Below are positions 8,085 through 12,861 of a stretch of DNA of 12,861 bases, piece after piece. The notes beneath the pieces are model-generated. The model saw only the letters and a list, made by a program, of their open reading frames with translations, was not told the origin of the DNA and made no database searches. The stretch comes from an uncultured Fidelibacterota bacterium. GTDB taxonomy: Bacteria; Marinisomatota; Marinisomatia; Marinisomatales; UBA1611. The position numbers and the translations under genes were made by a program. Within the stretch, counting starts at the first letter, position 1. The number at the start of each line of letters is the position of its first letter. The stretch lies in assembly GCA_913045415.1 (NCBI GenBank), contig CAJWPW010000010.1:1-12861 (forward strand). Reading direction: 5' to 3'.

Positions 8085-8626
8085 AAAATATAAAATTCCA
8101 TGTTTTAATCATTTTCCTAATCTGTCCTATATTTGCGAAGGATATTTATTTCACTCGATCAGGAACAATCTCATTTTATTCATCTGCGCTAATAGAAGAT
8201 ATTGAAGCAGTTAATAAACAAGTTACCTGTGTCCTGGACATGGGAACAGGTGAAGTGGCATTTCGAGTTCCAATCCCCGGGTTCACTTTTAAAAATCGGT
8301 TAATGCAGGAACATTTCAATGAAAATTATTTGGAGTCGGAAAAATATCCCCATGCATCTTTTAAAGGAAATATCGATGCTTGGGATTCAATCAACTTATC
8401 CAATGAACCGCAGCAGGTAACATTGACGGGAATGATGAATATTCATGGGGTGAGTCATGAGATTAAAGACACGGGAAAGATTTCAAAGATAGATGGACAG
8501 ATTCGCGGGAGTGCAAAATTCAATATAATTGTTGCAGATTATGAAATTGAGATTCCCAAAATTTTAAGGGATAATATTGCTAAGATTGTAGATGTAACTG
8601 TTAACCTTAATTTGAAGAAAAAATGA
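8081..8626 (+). CDS. YceI-family periplasmic lipid-binding protein
   Basis: A 181-aa exported protein of the YceI family, lipocalin-like beta-barrels. One structurally studied member binds a polyisoprenoid chain, and others are linked to isoprenoid-quinone or stress functions. I chose the ATG at 8081 because it forms an ATGA overlap with the cytochrome stop and starts a clean 19-residue signal peptide (MKNIKFHVLIIFLICPIFA). An ATG three codons upstream (8072) is the alternative. The mature chain shows the usual features: an opening strand ending in ISFYSSA, FRVPIPGFTFKN, the QEHFNENYLESEKYP helix with the conserved EKYP-x-ASFKG step, LTGMMNIHGVSHEI, and a final VNLNLKKK strand. Family assignment is firm, but the ligand is inferred. 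Its place between a cytochrome c and an outer-membrane-type barrel suggests it shuttles or shields a hydrophobic, perhaps redox-active, molecule in the periplasm. Confidence 0.88.
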   Translation: MKNIKFHVLIIFLICPIFAKDIYFTRSGTISFYSSALIEDIEAVNKQVTCVLDMGTGEVAFRVPIPGFTFKNRLMQEHFNENYLESEKYPHASFKGNIDAWDSINLSNEPQQVTLTGMMNIHGVSHEIKDTGKISKIDGQIRGSAKFNIIVADYEIEIPKILRDNIAKIVDVTVNLNLKKK

Positions 8627-9468
8627 ACAAATATTTTATTTACTATTTTGGAGTCATTTTTTCATTAATGGCTCAGGATGATCTGTTGGATCTTATAAAT
8701 GAAGAACCTGCCGCGCCTGTTCCGGTTACAGCCACGTTTAAAGCAACTCGTATTGTTAATTCACAATCTATAGAATTGGCTCGACCAAAAACACTTGAAT
8801 TCATGATTCTGCACCGGTTTGGCTCAATGAAGAATGGAGTATATGACTTGTTTGGCATGGATGAAGCTGCCATTCGCTTTGATTTAAAATATGGCATCAA
8901 TGATCGCATCTCAACTGGTGCGGGACGGAGCAGCTTAAAAAAGACTTATGACATTTTTTCTAAAATCAAATTAATGAATCAGAGTAATGTTTTCCCGTTT
9001 TCCATTGCTCTCTTTACGGACATAGAAATCGAAACTTTAAAACGAGAAAATGAGTTTTCGGATAAATTAGTGAATCGACTCACCTATGATACCCAATTGT
9101 TAATGGCCAGGAAATTCAATCAAAATTTATCTTTTCAAATAATGCCTACCTGGGTTCACCATAACCTGGTAAAAAAGCATGAGGATGCGCATGATCTCTA
9201 TTCCATGGGAGTAGGAGGAAGAATGAAAATCACAAAACGTGTTTCTTTGAATGCAGATACATTTTTTCCAGTGGGGGAACGAGATTCTACTTTTGTTCAA
9301 TCATGGGGTATAGGATGTGATATTGAGACTGGTGGACACGTTTTCCAAATCATGGTGACCAATGTCCAAGGATCTTTTGAAAGCGCTTATATTGAAAACG
9401 CGTCAGGGGCAATAGCAGATAAGAATCTTTATTTAGGATTTAATATAACGCGGGTATTTGCCATTTAA
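8623..9468 (+). CDS. DUF5777-type outer-membrane beta-barrel protein
   Basis: A 281-aa protein with a signal peptide (cleavage likely after residue 17, MAQ). An acidic and Pro/Ala linker (DDLLDLINEEPAAPVP) follows, then a chain of alternating beta strands characteristic of a small outer-membrane barrel. The segment ATFKATRIVNSQSIEL, followed by TLEFMILHRFGS, DLFGMDEAAIRFDLKYGI and GAGRSSLKKTYD, matches what I recall of the DUF5777 membrane-bound beta-barrel family of Bacteroidota. The protein ends in FNITRVFAI, an aromatic-rich terminal strand. Its ATG overlaps the YceI stop as ATGA, so the two are probably translationally coupled. Family function is unknown. A channel or scaffold partnering the upstream cytochrome and YceI is a reasonable inference. 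Length is ordinary for a 10- to 12-strand barrel, though I have not traced every strand. Confidence 0.78.
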   Translation: MNKYFIYYFGVIFSLMAQDDLLDLINEEPAAPVPVTATFKATRIVNSQSIELARPKTLEFMILHRFGSMKNGVYDLFGMDEAAIRFDLKYGINDRISTGAGRSSLKKTYDIFSKIKLMNQSNVFPFSIALFTDIEIETLKRENEFSDKLVNRLTYDTQLLMARKFNQNLSFQIMPTWVHHNLVKKHEDAHDLYSMGVGGRMKITKRVSLNADTFFPVGERDSTFVQSWGIGCDIETGGHVFQIMVTNVQGSFESAYIENASGAIADKNLYLGFNITRVFAI

Positions 9469-9500
9469 TTACATGCTTTCCCAATTAAGTGAGATTATTA

Positions 9501-9539
9501 TAGAGAGACGTATGGTATGTATCTCTAGCAGGTTTTTTT
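9501..9539 (+). terminator. Probable intrinsic terminator after the cytochrome c-YceI-DUF5777 operon
   Basis: Bases 9501-9527 fold into a hairpin: six pairs (TAGAGA with TCTCTA), one G/A mismatch, then five more pairs including one G-T, with a 3-base loop. Five bases later there is a run of seven T (9533-9539). It lies 32 bases after the DUF5777 stop and before the next gene, where an operon end is expected. The gap between stem and T-run is longer than ideal, so termination may be partial. Confidence 0.6.
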
Positions 9540-9567
9540 GTTTGGTGGATGATGGGTAGATTTGGGA

Positions 9568-10839
9568 ATGATTAGGCGCATTATACTACTACTGCTTTTC
9601 ATTTCTATTTCCCAAAGCCAGTGGCAGGAAATTAATCAGCCTGATATTGGGACTGTCAGTATCATTCTGGCAGATGGGAACCAGCTTTTTACCGCGACCA
9701 ACCAAGCTCAGGTATACACTTCCATTGACCAGGCCGATTCTTGGGAAATGCTTGCAGACACCATGGATACACAACCCTATGGAACTGACCTATTATTAAT
9801 AAAAGGCGATGCTGTATTTTTTACTCAAAATATTGGTGAAGGACCCTATAATTACATTTGCTTATCAGGATTTGCAGGCTGGGGGCCTTGGCAAGAACTA
9901 GCACATCAGTCATCTGCTCTAATAAGTATGGTTGATAATGATTCATTAATATTTACACTTTTAAATGGTATTTCTATATCATCAGATGTGGGTGAAACCT
10001 GGACTGAAATACCTGAGCCTCCTATTACAGGTTATATCCGGCTCAATTTGGCAACAAATGATTATCTATATGTTAGTCATGGTTGCCAAATTTACCGCAC
10101 TGCGGACTTGGGACAGACTTGGGAAGATATCACGGGTATTTTAGATGATGAAGGATTTGCATCGCCCTATAGCTGCAGCACTATCTTGGCTATGGCTAGT
10201 CATGAAGATCAATTGATTATTAGTATGTATTGGGGCGGAGGCATGGGTAAGCTTTTTGTATCTGATGATCATGGAACATCCTGGACAGTTTTAAATGAAT
10301 TTCCAGTGGATCATAGTGTAAATGCTATCGCATCAAAAAATAATGTTCTCTATGTAGGGACCGGTTCATCACTCTCTGGTGTATACTATACCACTGATCT
10401 TACAACCTGGATAGATTTCAGCACTGGGCTCGAATCTTATGACTATTCTGTGAGCCAGTTGGCTGCAACAGATGAATATCTTTACAAAACTGGCGGTACA
10501 ATTAACTCTTACCAAATTCCCTTGCCAGAACTGGATACTCATTGGGAAAGCACACAGCTTGTTGAGTTCACTCTATCTCAGAATTACCCTAATCCATTCA
10601 ACCCAACCACCACACTGAAGTATGATCTTCCGGAAGATGCCATGGTAAACATAACTATATATGACATGATGGGAAGAAGGATCAAGACCCTTGTGAATGG
10701 TCCGAAAAGTGCTGGCTACAGATCAGTTATTTGGGATGCTACCAATGACTACGGTAAACCAGTGAGTGCAGGTTTATACTTATATACGATACGGGCAGGA
10801 TCATTCAGGCAAACTAAGAAAATGGTAATGTTGAAATAG
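9568..10839 (+). CDS. Secreted Asp-box (BNR) beta-propeller protein with T9SS sorting domain
   Basis: A 423-aa secreted protein. The ATG at 9568 gives MIRRIILLLLFISISQSQ as signal peptide; a TTG two codons earlier is possible but adds nothing. Residues about 20-318 form a propeller of repeated blades, each ending in an Asp-box-like turn before a Trp: SIDQADSW, SSDVGETW, TADLGQTW, SDDHGTSW and a shortened TTDLTTW. Such domains occur in sialidases, VPS10/sortilin-like and YCF48-like proteins. No sialidase catalytic Arg triad or Tyr/Glu pair is apparent, so this is probably a binding or structural protein rather than a glycosidase. Residues about 332-423 are a T9SS type A sorting domain with LSQNYPNPFNPTT, the IYDMMGRR turn and SAGLYLYTIRAG, which directs export and surface attachment in the FCB group. 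It follows the hairpin terminator, so it is probably transcribed on its own. Its ligand is unknown. Confidence 0.85.
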   Translation: MIRRIILLLLFISISQSQWQEINQPDIGTVSIILADGNQLFTATNQAQVYTSIDQADSWEMLADTMDTQPYGTDLLLIKGDAVFFTQNIGEGPYNYICLSGFAGWGPWQELAHQSSALISMVDNDSLIFTLLNGISISSDVGETWTEIPEPPITGYIRLNLATNDYLYVSHGCQIYRTADLGQTWEDITGILDDEGFASPYSCSTILAMASHEDQLIISMYWGGGMGKLFVSDDHGTSWTVLNEFPVDHSVNAIASKNNVLYVGTGSSLSGVYYTTDLTTWIDFSTGLESYDYSVSQLAATDEYLYKTGGTINSYQIPLPELDTHWESTQLVEFTLSQNYPNPFNPTTTLKYDLPEDAMVNITIYDMMGRRIKTLVNGPKSAGYRSVIWDATNDYGKPVSAGLYLYTIRAGSFRQTKKMVMLK

Positions 10840-10908
10840 TTTTATTTGTGGAAATGTAGAACTCATGAAGCGTAAAATTGACTTAAGTATTTATCATTTA
10901 ATAATGAG

Positions 10909-12237
10909 ATGCACATAACGGTGAGAAAATTAGTAATCATAGCTTCGTTGAGCTTTTTTATATCCTGTTCAACAGATGTTAATACATACCATAACTTTTC
11001 CAATATTGATCCAGAATGGGTTGGTATTAATAAACATTTTTTAGGTATAATTGACAACTTTATTTTACAAGCTATAGAAAAAAAAGAAGTGATAGGCACG
11101 TCTGCGATAATAGTAAAAGATGGAGGGATAGCTTATCATAAGGCATTTGGTCTGGCTGACGTGGAGAATACCATAAAAATGGAAACAAATACGATTGTAG
11201 CTATTGCCAGTATGTCAAAATTAATGACAACCGCTGGTGCACTTATATTGTTTGATAAGGGGTTATACAGTATGGATACTCGGCTGGATAAGATTTTGCC
11301 AGAATTCAGCAACCCTAGTATATTTCTTTCCTATGATGAAAATAGTCAATCATTCAATACAAAGGAAGCAACACAACCTATATTGATGCGGCACTTATTC
11401 AGCCATACTTCAGGTATTGTATATCCTATTTTTATTCCTGATTCTCTAGGCAGAAAAGGTTACTTATCAGCAGCTGTTCAAGATGCTTTCCCTGATATGA
11501 CCATATCTCTTGAAGATAACATTAAACGATTGGCTACATTACCGCTGATTAGTAATCCCGGTGAAAAATGGTGGTATGGAATGAATATGGATGTATTAGG
11601 GCGGGTCATTGAAGTTTTAGATGGCCGTCCCTTTGCAAAATTCATGGAAGAAGAGATTTTTATACCATTGCAATTAGAAAATACAGGCTTCAGTCTACCC
11701 AGGGACAAGTGGGAAAATGTAGCAAAAATTTATCAATATCTTTCTGGTAAACCAGTTGAATTCAAATGCTGTCCACAATTTTCTGATGTAGAGCTTAAAC
11801 AAATTGGACGTGAAAGAGGTCCAGTTGAATTTTTCAAAAATGATACAGATATAATTGCTATGGGAGGTGCAGATATATTCAGTACTGCGTACGATTATGC
11901 AAAATTTTTACAAATGCTTCTCAATGGAGGCACATTCGATGGAGTCCAGATATTAAGTAGAAAGACTGTTGAAATGATTAACAGGCCTTTGGAAGATTTA
12001 TTTAGGCCCGATGATCCTGGTATTGCTATGGGTTTAAGTGTTGGTGTAGTTAAAGATGAAAATATGAATTATGAGCATCATTCAACTGGCAGTTATTGGT
12101 GGGGTGGTTACTTCTATACTTCTTACTGGGTCGATCCTAAGGAAAAATTAATAGGGGTTATAATGAATCAGGTCCACCCGGCGAATTCTGATTTGAATAA
12201 AAAGTTTCAACAGTTGGTTTATTCTTCATTAAACTAA
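10909..12237 (+). CDS. EstB-like serine hydrolase lipoprotein (beta-lactamase fold, family S12/esterase VIII)
   Basis: A 442-aa predicted lipoprotein with signal ending FISC (Cys20). The mature chain has the class C beta-lactamase / DD-peptidase fold. Catalytic SMSK (Ser101, Lys104) is followed by LFSHTSGI (163-170). A Tyr motif, WYGMNMDVLG (222-231), places Tyr223 as general base, but the Asn of the classic Y-x-N is a Met. Near the C-terminus, WWGGYFYTSYWVDP (397-410) carries the Trp-Gly-Gly third motif of family VIII carboxylesterases of the EstB type instead of the Lys-Thr-Gly of true beta-lactamases. I therefore expect an esterase or peptidase acting on small esters or cell-wall-related amides, not an antibiotic-resistance enzyme. 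It sits alone: 69 bases separate it from the propeller gene and no gene follows closely. A GTG at 10921 would give a shorter signal peptide and is less likely. Confidence 0.88.
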   Translation: MHITVRKLVIIASLSFFISCSTDVNTYHNFSNIDPEWVGINKHFLGIIDNFILQAIEKKEVIGTSAIIVKDGGIAYHKAFGLADVENTIKMETNTIVAIASMSKLMTTAGALILFDKGLYSMDTRLDKILPEFSNPSIFLSYDENSQSFNTKEATQPILMRHLFSHTSGIVYPIFIPDSLGRKGYLSAAVQDAFPDMTISLEDNIKRLATLPLISNPGEKWWYGMNMDVLGRVIEVLDGRPFAKFMEEEIFIPLQLENTGFSLPRDKWENVAKIYQYLSGKPVEFKCCPQFSDVELKQIGRERGPVEFFKNDTDIIAMGGADIFSTAYDYAKFLQMLLNGGTFDGVQILSRKTVEMINRPLEDLFRPDDPGIAMGLSVGVVKDENMNYEHHSTGSYWWGGYFYTSYWVDPKEKLIGVIMNQVHPANSDLNKKFQQLVYSSLN

Positions 12238-12403
12238 TCTTTTCATAATGAATTCCTACTTTCTACCCAAATCTAGCTATCATCGCAAAAACAAATAACC
12301 CCACGAATCCGGAGAGAGATATACTCTAAAAGCAAGGTACGGTACCACAACCGCATTGCCCGCCGTTTCCTGCTACTTTGATTGTTCATTAATTATTTAT
12401 GAT
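12238..12403. other. Non-coding stretch after the esterase gene
   Basis: I see no convincing gene, RNA or terminator here. Two weak items stand out: a short AGAG-ATATA-CTCT dyad near 12314-12326, and a minus-strand run (12385 to 12326) that would encode a Cys/Gly-rich tail (CGCGTVPC) ending at a TAG but has no usable start codon. GC content appears somewhat higher between about 12330 and 12375 than in neighbouring spacers. Confidence 0.4.
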
Positions 12404-12435
12404 TGTGATAGGCGTCACATCTGTGATTTTTCACG
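12404..12435 (+). promoter_or_regulatory. CRP/FNR-type operator: perfect TGTGA-N6-TCACA plus adjacent half-site pair
   Basis: Bases 12404-12419 read TGTGATAGGCGTCACA, an exact match to the two half-sites and 6-base spacing of the CRP (cyclic-AMP receptor family) consensus. Three bases on, TGTGA (12422-12426) and TCACG (12431-12435) form a second, imperfect pair with a 4-base spacer. The middle TCACA and TGTGA also make an inverted repeat of their own. A candidate -10 box TATTAT is at 12447-12452. This would put the transcription start near 12459 and the palindrome centre about 47 bases upstream, close to an activator position. Small ORFs start at 12468 and 12586. The match is seen directly; binding by a CRP-family regulator is inference. 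Confidence 0.5.
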
Positions 12436-12467
12436 CAAGTGTGTTGTATTATAGGATCGTTTTATAG

Positions 12468-12554
12468 ATGATGATAGGTCTGCAGTATAGAAGACCACGA
12501 TTGGGCGGAGGTGTCGGTCCTCCTTGGTACTCTGGTTACAACGCCTCTGCCTAA
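12468..12554 (+). CDS. Possible small ORF, 28 aa, Gly/Pro/Arg/Tyr-rich
   Basis: Two consecutive ATG codons (12468, 12471) open a 28-codon frame ending at TAA (12552-12554). The peptide is unusual for random AT-rich DNA: a basic stretch (YRRPRLGGG) followed by VGPPWYSGYNASA, with only one aliphatic-rich end and no membrane segment. Its codons are GC-richer than the neighbouring genes. No Shine-Dalgarno is visible, and the start is about 9 bases after the transcription start I infer from the CRP-like site. A GGAGG/CCTCC hairpin (12507-12523) lies inside the frame. It could be a leader peptide, a small structural protein or chance. I do not recognise a family. Confidence 0.3.
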   Translation: MMIGLQYRRPRLGGGVGPPWYSGYNASA

Positions 12555-12585
12555 TCAAATCCTTTTTATAGGGCCAGATAGAACC

Positions 12586-12789
12586 ATGAAATACATTCAA
12601 AACATTAAAGAATATTTCTTTGTCGTAGTTATTTTTTATCTTGCACTCAGCATAACAAAAAATGGCAGGGTGATTAGGGAACTCCTTGTTCAAGTTGAGC
12701 AAACCAACGAGACTCTCTATCAAACTAATCAAGTAATCGCTGAAATGAAGAAAGACAATTACGGGACATCCTTCTCTCACGCAGAATAA
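12586..12789 (+). CDS. Small single-span membrane protein with coiled coil, 67 aa
   Basis: A 67-codon frame from the ATG at 12586. Residues about 10-23 (YFFVVVIFYLALSI) form one membrane helix preceded by Lys residues. It is followed by a basic NGR turn and an amphipathic helix to about residue 57. The helix has Ile30, Val37, Leu44 and Ile51 exactly seven apart and Leu33, Thr40, Thr47 and Met54 at the matching d positions, as in a two-stranded coiled coil. A short polar tail ends in SFSHAE. The frame can be extended upstream to a GTG at 12511, but the added segment has no signal or domain and overlaps the 28-codon ORF, so the ATG is preferred. The order of membrane helix plus coiled coil recalls small phage-spanin-like, YtxH-like or septal proteins, but I cannot assign a family. 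It lies downstream of the CRP-like site. Regular heptads make chance less likely. Confidence 0.5.
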   Translation: MKYIQNIKEYFFVVVIFYLALSITKNGRVIRELLVQVEQTNETLYQTNQVIAEMKKDNYGTSFSHAE

Positions 12790-12794
12790 TATAT

Positions 12795-12860
12795 TAGCAG
12801 AGGGGAGAGTCACTCTCCATTGTAGTTGAGTTGGTTCTTTGAGCCATCTTCTCTCTGCTA
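12795..12860 (+). other. Nested inverted repeats resembling a three-way-junction structure
   Basis: An 8-bp outer pair (TAGCAGAG at 12795-12802 with CTCTGCTA at 12853-12860) encloses two small hairpins. The first is GGAGAG-TCA-CTCTCC (12804-12818). The second is GGTTC-TTT-GAGCC (12833-12845), with one G-T pair. Together they could fold as a three-way junction 5 bases after the small membrane-protein stop. There is no T-run inside the window, so I cannot call it a terminator; the sequence continues past the edge. It may be an RNA element, a terminator cut off by the window, or an element end. Confidence 0.35.
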
Positions 12861-12861
12861 T

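Noticed and set aside
7883..8205. 72-codon frames on both strands across the cytochrome/YceI junction
   Set aside because: They are out of frame with two firmly identified proteins and encode no known motif.
9620..10520. Sialidase call for the Asp-box propeller protein
   Set aside because: Asp-box repeats alone occur in many propellers; no Arg triad or catalytic Tyr/Glu pair could be placed.
10863..11099. 78-codon minus-strand frame at the esterase 5' end
   Set aside because: Shadow of the lipoprotein signal and N-terminus of the esterase gene; no independent support.
10909..12237. Antibiotic-resistance beta-lactamase call
   Set aside because: Ser-x-x-Lys is present but the Lys-Thr-Gly motif and the Asn of Y-x-N are missing, while WGG matches EstB-type esterases.
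12511..12585. GTG extension of the small membrane protein (25 extra residues)
   Set aside because: The extension overlaps the 28-codon ORF, adds no recognisable element, and the ATG at 12586 places charged residues directly before the membrane helix.
12415..12813. 132-codon open frame on the minus strand
   Set aside because: It lies opposite the small coiled-coil ORF and the CRP-like site, has no signal peptide, domain or heptad pattern, and its composition looks like the complement of coding DNA on the plus strand.
1..12861. CRISPR arrays, tRNA or rRNA genes, insertion sequences
   Set aside because: No regularly spaced direct repeats, no cloverleaf with tRNA-conserved bases, no rRNA-like stretches and no transposase or terminal repeats were seen on reading both strands.

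Overview
The window reads as chromosomal DNA from a low-GC, Gram-negative bacterium of the Fibrobacterota-Chlorobiota-Bacteroidota (FCB) superphylum. Candidatus Marinimicrobia (SAR406) or a relative is my best guess. Two large secreted proteins end in type IX secretion (T9SS) type A sorting domains with the NPFN signature. Four genes start with lipoprotein signal peptides. Most start codons lack a clear Shine-Dalgarno sequence, as is common in this group. The phylum is an inference from style, not from a marker gene.

Region 1 (1-7215) is a glucan and surface-protein block. The 3' end of a retaining GT4-like glycosyltransferase converges on a pullulanase-like GH13 lipoprotein on the minus strand. 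A 56-base divergent gap containing a 7-2-7 dyad separates the latter from a second GH13 lipoprotein, an alpha-amylase or neopullulanase type with an N-terminal CBM48-like glycogen-binding domain. This gene overlaps by 26 bases a CotH-kinase / lamin-tail-domain / T9SS-sorted protein. The two GH13 enzymes keep all catalytic residues and would together debranch and hydrolyse starch- or glycogen-like glucans at the cell envelope.

Region 2 (7264-9468) is a compact envelope module. A minus-strand membrane-anchored OB-fold (tRNA_anti-like) protein is divergent from an apparent operon of a mono-heme cytochrome c lipoprotein, a YceI-family periplasmic lipid-binding protein and a DUF5777-type beta-barrel. 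Both junctions are ATGA overlaps, and a hairpin plus T-tract closes the operon. Its parts suggest an uncharacterised redox or isoprenoid-handling system; this is the best candidate in the window for an undescribed system.

Region 3 (9568-12237) holds two independent accessory genes: a secreted Asp-box (BNR) beta-propeller protein with a T9SS sorting domain, and an EstB-like serine hydrolase lipoprotein of the beta-lactamase fold.

Region 4 (12238-12861) has no conventional gene. It holds a perfect CRP-type palindrome (TGTGA-N6-TCACA) with a second degenerate pair beside it, a 28-codon Gly/Pro/Arg/Tyr-rich ORF, a 67-aa single-span membrane protein with a regular coiled coil, and a nested inverted-repeat structure at the window end. 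No rRNA, tRNA, CRISPR array or insertion sequence was seen.
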